From: an uncultured Lachnospiraceae bacterium
GTDB taxonomy: Bacteria; Bacillota; Clostridia; Lachnospirales; Lachnospiraceae
Direction: 5' to 3'
DNA length: 64,000 bases
NCBI GenBank assembly: GCA_947589305.1
Contig: CANQAP010000004.1
Span: 1 to 64,000, forward strand
The translations under genes were made by a program, and so were the position numbers. Position 1 is the first letter of the stretch, and the number at the start of each line of letters is the position of its first letter. Positions 26,570 to 34,937 of the stretch are shown piece by piece. Below the pieces are notes generated by a model. That model had not been told where the DNA came from. It searched no databases and saw only the letters and a list, made by a program, of their open reading frames with translations.

Positions 26570-27793
26570 TCATCCGCTTTGGTTATTTTCCTGCTGCGCT
26601 GTGCCTTTTTTCAGGAAGAACAGACGATACATCACTTCCTGACAGCAAAAACCGTAGGAGATTTCTTCGATATCTTTTCCTGCCAACAACCCAACCGCTC
26701 CGATTCTCTGACCGTCATAGTAATAGACCGCTTCTCCGATCACATCTCCCTGATGAATCGGCGCTGACAGCTCCGAATAGTTGATTTCTTTCGTAATCTG
26801 CTCCGGCGCCTGTTCTTTTGTCAACATATAAGAAAATGACATTTGTTCCGGCACGCAAGGCACCATCTCTTCCTGTCCCCGTTTCACCGGCACCTGCTCG
26901 CCGCCTCCTAATACGGATTCATCCTGATACATTCTGCAATTCGCAAATCCGTAATCAAAGAGTTTGCAAACCTCACTGTTGCGAATCTCTTTCGTGGACG
27001 CTCCCATCACTACGGCAATCAGACTGATCCCGTCTCTGGATGCCGTTGCCGATATGGAAAATCCCGCTTCACTGGTGTAGCCTGTCTTTAAGCCGGTACA
27101 ATACGGATAGGTTTTCAATAATTTGTTGGTGTTGGAAAGTCCGAACTCCGACGCCCCTCTCGCCGTGACATGGGTGATGCTGTCCATCCAGATCATAGAA
27201 TAATCAAAAATCTCCGGATACTTGGTTGTCAGTTCCCGACTCATGATCGCGATATCTCTGGCAGTCGTCAGATGCCCTTGGGCATCCAGACCGCAGGCAT
27301 TGACAAAATTCGAATTCACCATGCCCAGTTCCTGTGCTTTTTCATTCATCATTGCCACAAACGCTTCTTCGCTACCGGCTATATGTTCTCCCATCGCGAC
27401 GGCAGCGTCATTTCCACTGGCAATAATAATACATTTTATCATATCCTCTACCGTCTGTGTTTCTCCGGTTTCAAAAAAACACTGAGAACCGCCCATAGAC
27501 GCCGCATGTTCACTGATCGTCACCGTATCGTCCAACGACATGTTACCGGCTCCGATCTGTTCGAAAATCAACAGAAGGGTCATAACTTTTGTGACGCTCG
27601 CCGGATGTCTCTGCTCATCGGCATTTTTTTCATATAGTATCTGTCCGGTCGTCGCTTCCATCAATATAACGGACGGAGATTCTAAGACCAAATCCTCTGC
27701 ATGCACCGGTAACACCAACAGATACCCTGCCTGTACCGCCACCAGCACAGCCGTCATGACGGCTGATAAGCCTTTCCAAAATTTTCTGTTCAT
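26570..27793 (-). CDS. D-alanyl-D-alanine carboxypeptidase
   Basis: Second S11-family penicillin-binding protein in the window, 408 residues from the ATG at 27791-27793, which follows TGGAGTGG. The signal peptide ends near LPVHAEDL (about 32). Active-site motifs are SVTK (S66-K69), SGN (126-128) and KTG (GLKTGYTSEAGF, about 245). A C-terminal beta domain and a C-terminal hydrophobic/amphipathic part (GLLAGKDIEEISY onward) fit membrane association. It likely controls peptide cross-linking. It follows pdp with a gap of 78 bases. Confidence 0.93.
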   Translation of the reverse strand: MNRKFWKGLSAVMTAVLVAVQAGYLLVLPVHAEDLVLESPSVILMEATTGQILYEKNADEQRHPASVTKVMTLLLIFEQIGAGNMSLDDTVTISEHAASMGGSQCFFETGETQTVEDMIKCIIIASGNDAAVAMGEHIAGSEEAFVAMMNEKAQELGMVNSNFVNACGLDAQGHLTTARDIAIMSRELTTKYPEIFDYSMIWMDSITHVTARGASEFGLSNTNKLLKTYPYCTGLKTGYTSEAGFSISATASRDGISLIAVVMGASTKEIRNSEVCKLFDYGFANCRMYQDESVLGGGEQVPVKRGQEEMVPCVPEQMSFSYMLTKEQAPEQITKEINYSELSAPIHQGDVIGEAVYYYDGQRIGAVGLLAGKDIEEISYGFCCQEVMYRLFFLKKGTAQQENNQSG

Positions 27794-27871
27794 ATACCAC
27801 TCCAATGACTTGTTATTCCTACTATATTCCAAATCATTCATATTCAGAACGAAATCCGGAAAAACCGTATC

Positions 27872-29182
27872 TTATTGCGGCGCAATGACCGTTTGAATGA
27901 CCGGAGACGGTCTCATCGGTCTTTGGGTGATCGTATAAGCCTGTATGAATCGCTGTTTTGCCTCTTCCAGCTTCTGACGGTCGTTGCCATACAGATAGGC
28001 AAACGGTTCATCTGCCGATACCGCATCTCCCAAGTGTTTGAGCAGGCGGATCCCGACCGTCGGATCGATCGTATCTCCTTTCTTTTGTCTTCCGCCACCC
28101 AAAAGATAGGAAGCCATCCCGACCTCGCTGGTCCGACAGGCGGTCAGATATCCGGTTTCTGCCGGGTAGACGGCTTCTTCCCATTTTGCTTTCGGAAAAC
28201 ATTCCGGATGATAGATCCACTGCGGATTTCCTCCCTGCGCGTTTACCCATTCTGCCAGTTTGTCGAGAGCCGTACCGTTGTCAATGGTCTCCCGAAGCAT
28301 ACGTTTCGCTTCCTCCGGCGTTGCGGCTCCTCCGCCGCCGATCAGCATATAAGACGCCAATTCCATTGTAACTTCCGTCAACCTTGCTTCCCCTTTTCCC
28401 TGTAAGACTGCGATGGCTTCCTGAACCTCCAAAGCATTACCTACCGTATTTCCCAAAGGTTCATTCATATCCGTGATGACGGCATAGGTCTTCCTGCCTG
28501 CCATATCACCGATCGACACCATACATCTTGCCAAACGTTCCGCTTCCTCCGGTGTCTTCATAAACGCTCCGGAACCTGTCTTGACATCCAAGACGATCAC
28601 ATCCGCTCCGGATGCCAGTTTTTTGCTCATGATGCTAGAGGCGATCAAGGATTCGTTATCTACCGTCCCCGTCGCATTCCGTAATTCATAGATTTTTTTA
28701 TCGGCAGGCGCGAGATTGGCAGTCTGTCCGGCGATCGCGATCTTGATATCATTCACCTGTCTGATCAGGCGGTCTCCGGATAAGGTCGTACAAAACCCTT
28801 CAATGCTTTCCAGTTTATCAATCGTTCCGCCGGTATGTCCCAGTCCCCTCCCGCTCATCTTGGCGACCGGAATTCCCAACGACGCCAGCATCGGACCCAG
28901 TATCAGGGATGTTTTGTCCCCTACGCCTCCGGTACTGTGTTTATCTACTTTGATTCCCTCGATGGCAGACAGATCCAGCCGCTCGCCACTATCCGCCATT
29001 GCCAGAGTCAGCGCTACCGTTTCTTCCATATTCATTTTTTGGAAATAAACCGCCATCAGAAATGCAGACATCTGATAGTCCGGAATCTCCCCATTGGTAA
29101 ATCCGCTCACAATATATCGGATTTCCGCCTGTGAAAGAATCCCGCCGTTTCGTTTTTTCATGATAAGATCATACATGTTCAT
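27872..29182 (-). CDS. pdp: pyrimidine-nucleoside phosphorylase
   Basis: Splits uridine and thymidine to base and (deoxy)ribose-1-phosphate. The 436-residue protein starts MNMYDLIMKKRNGGILS after GGAGGAGT; the 61 in-frame residues upstream lie within deoB and are not real. Key parts: KVDKHSTGGVGDKTSLILGP (phosphate and base site), KMSGRGLGHTGGTIDKLES, and LDVKTGSGAFMKTPEEA. Deoxyribose-1-phosphate made here is the substrate of the upstream deoB product. The pdp start overlaps the deoB end by 14 bases. Confidence 0.96.
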   Translation of the reverse strand: MNMYDLIMKKRNGGILSQAEIRYIVSGFTNGEIPDYQMSAFLMAVYFQKMNMEETVALTLAMADSGERLDLSAIEGIKVDKHSTGGVGDKTSLILGPMLASLGIPVAKMSGRGLGHTGGTIDKLESIEGFCTTLSGDRLIRQVNDIKIAIAGQTANLAPADKKIYELRNATGTVDNESLIASSIMSKKLASGADVIVLDVKTGSGAFMKTPEEAERLARCMVSIGDMAGRKTYAVITDMNEPLGNTVGNALEVQEAIAVLQGKGEARLTEVTMELASYMLIGGGGAATPEEAKRMLRETIDNGTALDKLAEWVNAQGGNPQWIYHPECFPKAKWEEAVYPAETGYLTACRTSEVGMASYLLGGGRQKKGDTIDPTVGIRLLKHLGDAVSADEPFAYLYGNDRQKLEEAKQRFIQAYTITQRPMRPSPVIQTVIAPQ

Positions 29183-30356
29183 GGAATAACTCCTCCGTTT
29201 TGCTGTGTCCGATCCGCAGCTTCCGTACGCCCAACCAGTCGGCAACTGTCTGTCCGATATCGGCAAATGTCTCTCCGGTATGCAAATTGGTTCCCTGCCG
29301 GAACCCTGCCGCTTTACTAAACCACAAAACCGGTACATATTCCCGTGTATGGTCAGTTCCCGCATAAGTCGGATCGCAGCCGTGGTCGGCAGTGATCACT
29401 AACAGATCTTCTTCCCGCATGGCGGCGGTGATTTCCACCAGCCGCGCATCGAATGCTTCCAAGCCCGCTCCATATCCGGCAGCGTCCCGGCGATGTCCCC
29501 ACTTGGAGTCAAACTCTACTAAATTCGTAAAAATCAAACCGTCAGTTATGGTGTTCATATATTCCAGCGTCCGGCTGATACCGTCCATATTATCTGTTGT
29601 ATGTATGGCTTCCGTAATGCCCACGCCGTCAAAGATATCCTCAATCTTGCCGACTGCCGCCACATGATAGCCTGCTTTTTTTAAGTATGAAAGCAGATTC
29701 TCTTCCGGCGGTTTCCGGGAAAAATCCCGACGGTTTGCGGTTCTGACATATTCGTTTCCTGTTTTCACAAACGGTCTGGCAATCACACGGGCAACATTAT
29801 GCGGACCGGTCAGAATGCCTCTCGCCGTCCGGCAGATCTCGTACAGCCTCTCGGGCGGGATCACGGATTCATTTGCCGCGATCTGAAACACACTGTCTGC
29901 GGACGTATAGATAATCGGGAAACCGGTCCGCGTATGTTCGTCCCCTAATTCCTGAATGATCTGCGTTCCGGACGCCGTACAATTTCCCAGATAGCCTTTA
30001 CAGCCGGTTTCCTGTAAAAAACGTCGCATGATATCTTCCGGAAACCCGTTAGGATAGGTCGGAAACGGTTGATCCGTATAAATGCCGATCATCTCCCAAT
30101 GTCCGATCGTCGTATCCTTTCCGTTTGATGCTTCCATCAGCCGTCCATAGGCGCCGATGGGTTCCGGAACGGCATCGATCCCTTGCATTCCGTCAATATT
30201 CCCGTAACCCAGTCTTTGCAGATTGGGCAATTTCAAGCCGCCACACGCCTGTACCGTATGCGCAATGGTATTCGCGCCGGCGTCGCCGAACTCCTTTGCA
30301 TCCGGCAATGCTCCCATACCGACGCTGTCTAACACGATCCATATCACTCGTTTCAT
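29169..30356 (-). CDS. deoB: phosphopentomutase
   Basis: Interconverts (deoxy)ribose-1-phosphate and -5-phosphate in nucleoside salvage. The start MKRVIWIVLDSVGMGALPDAKEFGD follows GGGAGGTG and gives 395 residues; 38 further upstream residues are rejected. Metal and active-site motifs are DSVGMGALPDA, TADSVFQIAANE, VEFDSKWGHRRD, TADHGCDPTYAGTDHTREYVP. It lies between the AEC permease and pdp. Confidence 0.97.
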   Translation of the reverse strand: MKRVIWIVLDSVGMGALPDAKEFGDAGANTIAHTVQACGGLKLPNLQRLGYGNIDGMQGIDAVPEPIGAYGRLMEASNGKDTTIGHWEMIGIYTDQPFPTYPNGFPEDIMRRFLQETGCKGYLGNCTASGTQIIQELGDEHTRTGFPIIYTSADSVFQIAANESVIPPERLYEICRTARGILTGPHNVARVIARPFVKTGNEYVRTANRRDFSRKPPEENLLSYLKKAGYHVAAVGKIEDIFDGVGITEAIHTTDNMDGISRTLEYMNTITDGLIFTNLVEFDSKWGHRRDAAGYGAGLEAFDARLVEITAAMREEDLLVITADHGCDPTYAGTDHTREYVPVLWFSKAAGFRQGTNLHTGETFADIGQTVADWLGVRKLRIGHSKTEELFHEHV

Positions 30357-30403
30357 GACGTACACCTCCCATACGTTCCGTCCGTCATCCGTTCCGTCAC
30401 CGG

Positions 30404-31360
30404 CTAACCGGCGATATATCCGAAATACCGCATGATAAATATCCAAACGGTCAAGGTCACTGACGAACATAACGTTGTCAATACAATAATCCCTGACGAT
30501 AACACATCGTCTCCGTCCATGTTTTTAGCCATGACATATGCCGCCGGCGTCGTAGGGGATGCCAGCATGATGATCAATGCCAATAGCTTCTGATCCCGAA
30601 AGCCCAGCCAGACCGCGATCGGTAAAAAGACTGCCGCCAGACCGATCAGCTTTAAGAAAGTTCCAACCAAGGTCGGTTTCATTTTTGAGATCACCTTTTT
30701 GCCTTCAAAGCCTGCTCCGATGGCAATCAACGCCAGCGGAGCCGTCATGTTGCCCAACCCCTGCAGACTTTTTTCCAGCATGCCCGGGATCTCCCATCTT
30801 AGCAGCGATACCAGCATTCCCAGCACGATACCGATAATGATCGGATTTTTCAAGATATTCAGGCAGGTTCGTTTGATGCGGCTTTTATCCTTTCGCACTT
30901 CCGAATTATTACTTTCCAGTGTCAGAATGATCACTGCAAAAATATTATAGAGCGGCACCGCCCCGATGATCATCAGAGGTCCCATACCCGAATTTCCATA
31001 AATATTCTGTATAAATGCGATTCCCAAGATCGCCGCGCTGCTCCGGTATGAAGCCTGTACAAAGGCTCCTACTTCCGTCTTATCCTTGAGCAACAGCTTT
31101 GCCATACCCCAGATCACCAGAATACTGGCTAAAGTTGCCGCCACACAAAAACCGATATACGGACCGTCAAAATTATGACGAATATCCGTCGAGGCAAGGT
31201 CTAAAAACAACATGACCGGCAGACAGATTCGAAACACGAACTGGTTGGCGACCGAAACAAATTCTTTTGTTGTAAATCCGATTCTCTGTAACAGGTATCC
31301 CAACACGATCAATGCAAATACCGGTACGGTCGCATTCAAGCTATATATAAAACTATCCAT
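30404..31360 (-). CDS. AEC family permease (auxin efflux carrier-like)
   Basis: Membrane transporter of 318 residues with about ten membrane segments in two halves. It has the family-like patterns LPVMLFLDLAS, LGMLVSLLRWEIPG and ASPTTPAAYVMAKNMDGDD. AEC proteins move organic acids or amino acids; the substrate is unknown. I start at MDSFIYSLNATVPVF after GAGGAAAAG; the 25 upstream codons are in the structured leader. The 47-base gap to deoB suggests co-transcription with the nucleoside genes, hinting at but not proving a role in nucleoside or sugar use. Confidence 0.88.
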   Translation of the reverse strand: MDSFIYSLNATVPVFALIVLGYLLQRIGFTTKEFVSVANQFVFRICLPVMLFLDLASTDIRHNFDGPYIGFCVAATLASILVIWGMAKLLLKDKTEVGAFVQASYRSSAAILGIAFIQNIYGNSGMGPLMIIGAVPLYNIFAVIILTLESNNSEVRKDKSRIKRTCLNILKNPIIIGIVLGMLVSLLRWEIPGMLEKSLQGLGNMTAPLALIAIGAGFEGKKVISKMKPTLVGTFLKLIGLAAVFLPIAVWLGFRDQKLLALIIMLASPTTPAAYVMAKNMDGDDVLSSGIIVLTTLCSSVTLTVWIFIMRYFGYIAG

Positions 31361-31414
31361 TGTTTTCTTTTCCTCGTCTCTTCTGTGTGATTCTGATGAT
31401 ATCCTGCCGCCCGC

Positions 31415-31455
31415 CATAGGCGGATGACCATGCACACATCCGTGCGCTTCCTTAT
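31415..31455 (-). other. structured leader element, copy A (before AEC gene)
   Basis: On the minus strand it reads ATAAGGAAGC, then the stem GCGCAC-GGAT-GTGTGC, then GGTCATC and CCTATG. The downstream part forms a second stem CCGCC-TAT-GGCGG (31411-31423). A close copy lies at 56911-56953. The extended -10 places the RNA 5' end right at the start of this element. Confidence 0.6.
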
Positions 31456-31462
31456 TATACCA
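31454..31462 (-). promoter_or_regulatory. extended -10 promoter of the AEC-deoB-pdp genes
   Basis: Minus strand TGGTATAAT (31454-31462), a perfect extended -10. The -35 region (about 31477-31482) is poor and overlaps one arm of a 12-bp inverted repeat (31475-31486 and 31529-31540), which may hold a regulator site. Confidence 0.6.
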
Positions 31463-31570
31463 TGCTTTGATCGATTTTCATAGTATCGGGAGCAGAGATT
31501 CGCCTGCATGAAATATCAAAAGAATGACATACTATGAAAAAACAGACCGTCGGATTCCGGAGGTGATCGC

Positions 31571-32080
31571 ATGCAAACAATGGTCCGTTTTTTGTTTTAT
31601 TTTTTCTCTTATTCCTTTGTCGGCTGGATTTGGGAAACACTCTATGTGTATCTGCGTACCGGTCGATGGGAAAACCGTGGATTTTTGTTCGGACCCTTTC
31701 TCCCGATCTACGGACTTGGGGCTTTAACGATATTATATGCCACTGCGCCTGTAACAGGACGTCCTTGGCTCATTTTTCTGTTCGGCATGCTTAGCGCTAC
31801 CGCTTTGGAATACATTGGAGGATCTCTGCTCGAACTGCTCTTCCATACCCGATACTGGGATTACAGTCAGATCCCGTTCAATCTTCATGGACACATCTGC
31901 CTGTATTGCTCGCTTGTCTGGGGATTATTTTCTCTGTGCTTGGTATATTGGCTGCATCCCTTCGTAGAACGGTTTTCCAATGGTATTTCTCTCAGAATTC
32001 AAACTGCCGTCACCCTGCTGCTTCTTCTATATCTCCTATCGGACATTGCTTTTACGATCCGCTCGGTCTGCTATGGATGA
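31571..32080 (+). CDS. putative ABC transporter permease (CmpB family)
   Basis: 169-residue integral membrane protein of the Pfam ABC_trans_CmpB type. It has FFSYSFVGWIWETLYVYLRTGRWENRGFLFGPFLPIYG near the start, then GMLSATALEYIGGSLLELLFHTRYWDYS and NLHGHICLYCSLVWGLFSL, with about five membrane segments. The family is common in Clostridia, but transport has not been shown. The ATG follows GGAGGTGATCGC. It is a single gene, divergent from the AEC operon and closed by a hairpin at 32090-32117. Confidence 0.88.
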   Translation: MQTMVRFLFYFFSYSFVGWIWETLYVYLRTGRWENRGFLFGPFLPIYGLGALTILYATAPVTGRPWLIFLFGMLSATALEYIGGSLLELLFHTRYWDYSQIPFNLHGHICLYCSLVWGLFSLCLVYWLHPFVERFSNGISLRIQTAVTLLLLLYLLSDIAFTIRSVCYG

Positions 32081-32089
32081 TCACATGCA

Positions 32090-32117
32090 AACAGGCAGCC
32101 CTGATCGGCTGCCTGTT
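32090..32117 (+). terminator. bidirectional hairpin between convergent genes
   Basis: AACAGGCAGCC and GGCTGCCTGTT form a perfect 11-bp stem with a 6-base loop. Poor T-tracts follow on both strands, so strength is uncertain, but the position between convergent stops fits termination. Confidence 0.65.
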
Positions 32118-32128
32118 GAAACACCACA

Positions 32129-32695
32129 TTATCCTCTTAATTTCTTTACCGTTGACTGAATGGATTGTGCAAATTCTTCCTCCGAAGAATTTTCAAAAAT
32201 GATCAACTCTTTGATATTCGTCGGCGGATTATAATTCTGGGATGCTACATATTCATCCCAATGCTCGAGTTTCCATGTATCACGGTCCGAATTTCTTTTT
32301 ATCATTCTCTGATGGCATACTTCAATGGAAGTATTCACCCATACTACTACCAATTCCGCGTTTTTCTTTGCCAGTCTTTCGCGCAGCTTATCCAAATACG
32401 CATCATCCCGTATTTCGTCGGTAAACGGTGCATTGATCAAAACCGTATCGTTATATTCCAATGCCTCCATAGCGATATCCAAAATCGCATAATATTCATA
32501 ATCACGGATTTCCCGCTGAAAGAAATCTGAAGAACGGTTATATTCCTCGTGTGCCACCTTAAAAATCTGCTTGGAAAGGACAATCAATGTATCCTTATCC
32601 AAATATACGCAATTCTTTAATGCCTTCGCCAGTTGCTTTGTCACATGTGTCTTTCCGCAAGCCGGTGGCGAAGTTACTAATATCAAGTATTTCAT
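32129..32695 (-). CDS. P-loop kinase-like protein (zeta toxin/AAA type)
   Basis: 188-residue nucleotide-binding protein with Walker A SPPACGKTHVTKQLA (about 9-23) near the N-terminus, a strand YLDKDTLIVLS, and a lid-like region with VWVNTSIEVCHQRMIKRNSDRD. This resembles zeta toxin-like or shikimate/chloramphenicol-type small-molecule kinases. No antitoxin gene is next to it, so a toxin role is not supported. The start is preceded by GGGAGGAACAGC and an extended-type promoter at 32730-32758. Confidence 0.75.
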   Translation of the reverse strand: MKYLILVTSPPACGKTHVTKQLAKALKNCVYLDKDTLIVLSKQIFKVAHEEYNRSSDFFQREIRDYEYYAILDIAMEALEYNDTVLINAPFTDEIRDDAYLDKLRERLAKKNAELVVVWVNTSIEVCHQRMIKRNSDRDTWKLEHWDEYVASQNYNPPTNIKELIIFENSSEEEFAQSIQSTVKKLRG

Positions 32696-32729
32696 TGCTG
32701 TTCCTCCCGATCATCATCCATATTCAAAA

Positions 32730-32758
32730 ATTCTAGCATATATTTTTTTTATGTGCAA
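32730..32758 (-). promoter_or_regulatory. promoter of the P-loop kinase gene
   Basis: Minus strand TTGCAC (32753-32758), 17 bp, TAGAAT (32730-32735), with TG one base before the -10. Confidence 0.7.
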
Positions 32759-32765
32759 CCACAAT

Positions 32766-33671
32766 TTAATGGCGTCCGCCACCGCCGCTGTGACCGCCGC
32801 CACCGCCGCCGCCACCGCCACCGCCGCCGCCGCTTGAGCTGCTGATATGACGGGAAATGGTATGTTTTTCCAAAAAAACATCCTGCCGTGCGGTAACATT
32901 TGCTTTTCCGCCCTGCACGTAAGTACCTTTATCGGTTGTCTTTTTCCCAAACCGGCTGCCTAAATTAACCAACAGGAAAATCAATGCCGCCAAAAGCGGA
33001 ATGATAAAGATTGCTTTATCCGTTATATGAATTTCGACCACATTCAGACCGACCATATCTCTGGTCAGATGCCGGATCATACGTCGATAACTCAGATATG
33101 GATTTACATTGGAATACTCCCAAACGTCCTCTTCCAGTTCCGTCAACGTCGAATCATTCAAATATAATTCATAGGCTCTGTCAAACATTTGATCGCCGGA
33201 CGCTCCGCGATACGCTAAAAATGCAGATTCTGCATATCCGTTCAGATCATACCAGTTGTCCACATAGATCACGCCCGCCCCTGTGGAGTCCGGGGCATAG
33301 CCGTCACTCATATGTCCGTCGTAACCAAACTGAAAATACTCATAAAAATCTTCTGCAAACCGAATCGTATTGTTTCGAGACGAATCATAAGGATCGCTTC
33401 CTACGTCTTCGTCAATCGTAACGATCACGATATCCAGTCCCAGTTGCGCTTCCCGTTTTTCGATCATGCGGGTGAGCTTTGCTTCCTGCCGGTCTGTCAA
33501 CACATCTGCATAGTCAAAGACTCTTCTGACCGTTGTACAATCCGGATTATTCCGTTCCGGTACATTTCGTTGTCTAGCCGCCAGCGCAGCCTGAATATAA
33601 AGGAATGGCAGCAAAGCGAAAAGAGCCGCCAAACCGCCGATGATCAACAGGGCTTTCGTATATTTTTTCAT
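32766..33671 (-). CDS. TPM domain membrane protein with Gly-rich tail
   Basis: 301-residue protein with an N-terminal membrane segment (about 8-30). A TPM domain (FDYADVLTDRQEAKLTRMI, GLDIVIVTIDEDVG, GVIYVDNWYDLNGYAESAF; about 45-190) follows, then a second membrane segment (about 222-238). The tail ends in poly-Gly with GGGHSGGGGRH. TPM proteins are linked to membrane quality control and photosystem repair in other organisms; here the role is unknown. It begins one base after the zinc-ribbon gene stop, so the two are co-transcribed and probably act together. Confidence 0.85.
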   Translation of the reverse strand: MKKYTKALLIIGGLAALFALLPFLYIQAALAARQRNVPERNNPDCTTVRRVFDYADVLTDRQEAKLTRMIEKREAQLGLDIVIVTIDEDVGSDPYDSSRNNTIRFAEDFYEYFQFGYDGHMSDGYAPDSTGAGVIYVDNWYDLNGYAESAFLAYRGASGDQMFDRAYELYLNDSTLTELEEDVWEYSNVNPYLSYRRMIRHLTRDMVGLNVVEIHITDKAIFIIPLLAALIFLLVNLGSRFGKKTTDKGTYVQGGKANVTARQDVFLEKHTISRHISSSSGGGGGGGGGGGGGHSGGGGRH

Positions 33672-33672
33672 C

Positions 33673-34656
33673 CTAGAACACCTCCACTAAAAACTGCAAT
33701 GCCTTCAACAGCAAGACTAACGCTACAAACAGTGTAGTGGTTGAGAACCAGATCTTAGTGGTGCTTTTCGGTAATTTCCCGTATACCTTACCGGTCTGTC
33801 CGTTGATATAATACTCATATTGTTTGTTACGATACCGATAAACATACCGCCACACCGGCATCATGGCAAATTCTCTGGCTGTCGGTTTGTGATCAAACAC
33901 CTTTTGCATGGGCTTCAAGGCACTGTAACCGCTCATGGTAGAGGCAAGCCATTGTTCCGTATCAAGGTCGATTTTTGATTTTGCCCGTGCTTCCAGCGCG
34001 TCCGGCGGCTGATTATAGGTTTCTGCAATATAACCGGACATATATTTCGGTTCAAATTTAGTCAGATCTTTATATTCATACGGTTCCATCAGATCCATAA
34101 CGGCATCCGGCATCGCTATGGAAGCATCGACCGGCACCTGATTAAAATCGATATCGATTTCCCTATGTACATGATAGGTTGATATTTCGGTATACTCCGT
34201 ATCTCCCTGCCGCCATGAACGTCTTTTTTCTCCGGTGCCGTCCCACACGGCATGCGTGTCATAACTGTACATCCAAAACGGTATATAATCGCCCTCTAAA
34301 TTTTCCAGCGTCCGTTCGGACAAAAAATCATTCGGGCAGAATAATTTATCCTTAAAGGATTTCCGTAACAATTCCGTTGCCTGTTCCTTGGAAAACCGGA
34401 ATGGGATCAATAGATCCGGTCCATACGGATATGTTATCTTCTCATCAATGATCAGATAAGCGCCGCAATATCCGCATTTCGTCGCCGAAGTAAAATCATT
34501 GATTTCCAATTTTGCGCCGCAGGAAGGACAGGAATACGAATCTTCCTGCGTCACGACTTCTTCCGTATCCACCGACTGGCAACTCATACATTTCATATGA
34601 CCGTCCGACGGATCGTAAACCACATTGCCCCCACAATTTGCACATTTAAATTGCAT
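33673..34656 (-). CDS. TFIIB-type zinc ribbon protein
   Basis: 327 residues. Two zinc ribbons at the N-terminus: CANCGGNVVYDPSDGHMKCMSC (about 5-26) and CPSCGAKLE..TKCGYCGAYL (about 43-65). A long soluble middle region contains PFWMYSYDTHAVWDGTGE and WRYVYRYRNKQYEYYINGQTGKVYG, and one C-terminal membrane segment follows (about 305-322). Similar genes are common near TPM proteins in Clostridia. Function is unknown, but the pairing with TPM is consistent. It lies 34 bases after the small lipoprotein gene. Confidence 0.85.
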   Translation of the reverse strand: MQFKCANCGGNVVYDPSDGHMKCMSCQSVDTEEVVTQEDSYSCPSCGAKLEINDFTSATKCGYCGAYLIIDEKITYPYGPDLLIPFRFSKEQATELLRKSFKDKLFCPNDFLSERTLENLEGDYIPFWMYSYDTHAVWDGTGEKRRSWRQGDTEYTEISTYHVHREIDIDFNQVPVDASIAMPDAVMDLMEPYEYKDLTKFEPKYMSGYIAETYNQPPDALEARAKSKIDLDTEQWLASTMSGYSALKPMQKVFDHKPTAREFAMMPVWRYVYRYRNKQYEYYINGQTGKVYGKLPKSTTKIWFSTTTLFVALVLLLKALQFLVEVF

Positions 34657-34690
34657 GTTTTCCTCACCCTTTTCTTATCGTTTTTGACTA

Positions 34691-34828
34691 TCATGAACGA
34701 TCCAATGTCCCGTTTTCCATTTCTAACTGAACATGGGTATCTACCGCATCACGTTTCGGATTTGAACATCCCGCCAATGCCAGCAAAAGCATTCCCATAC
34801 ATCCAAACAACACCAATCGTTTTTTCAT
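34691..34828 (-). CDS. small lipoprotein, 45 residues
   Basis: The minus-strand ORF starts at 34826-34828 after AAAGGAGGTTGTACA, the best ribosome binding site in this area. It encodes a signal MKKRLVLFGCMGMLLLALAGC with a lipobox LALAGC. A short hydrophilic tail NPKRDAVDTHVQLEMENGTL follows, ending DRS. No family is recognised. It is the first gene of the operon with the zinc-ribbon and TPM genes. Confidence 0.78.
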   Translation of the reverse strand: MKKRLVLFGCMGMLLLALAGCSNPKRDAVDTHVQLEMENGTLDRS

Positions 34829-34863
34829 TGTACAACCTCCTTTTGGCATTTTTGCTAAAAAAG

Positions 34864-34892
34864 ATTATAACACAATTCAACAATACAAGCAA
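34864..34892 (-). promoter_or_regulatory. promoter of the lipoprotein-zinc ribbon-TPM operon
   Basis: Minus strand TTGCTT (34887-34892), 17 bp, TATAAT (34864-34869). It overlaps the opposite-strand sporulation-type motif at 34880-34906. Confidence 0.75.
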
Positions 34893-34906
34893 TCGTGCAT
34901 AGTATA
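34880..34906 (+). promoter_or_regulatory. possible SigK/SigE-type promoter of the Cys-rich protein gene
   Basis: CATAGTATA at 34898-34906 fits the SigK -10 pattern CATAnnnTA, with AC at 34880-34881 sixteen bases upstream. No SigA -35 is present. The motif is short and could be chance; a second CATAnnnTA lies at 35288-35296 before the next gene. Confidence 0.35.
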
Positions 34907-34937
34907 GGATTGTAAACTTATCATTGGAGGCAATGAC

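Noticed and set aside
29183-29365. N-terminal extension of pdp
   Set aside because: The ORF continues upstream inside deoB, but GGAGGAGT before 29182 and the family N-terminus MNMYDLI define the real start.
31361-31435. N-terminal extension of the AEC permease (25 residues)
   Set aside because: It overlaps the structured leader, starts without a ribosome binding site and is not hydrophobic; MDSFIYS after GAGGAAAAG fits better.
32129-32695. Toxin-antitoxin system with a zeta-like toxin
   Set aside because: The P-loop kinase has no small antitoxin gene next to it, and its fold is not specific to toxins.
32770-32840. GCC-rich repeat as a regulatory or CRISPR-like element
   Set aside because: It encodes the poly-Gly tail of the TPM protein on the minus strand.
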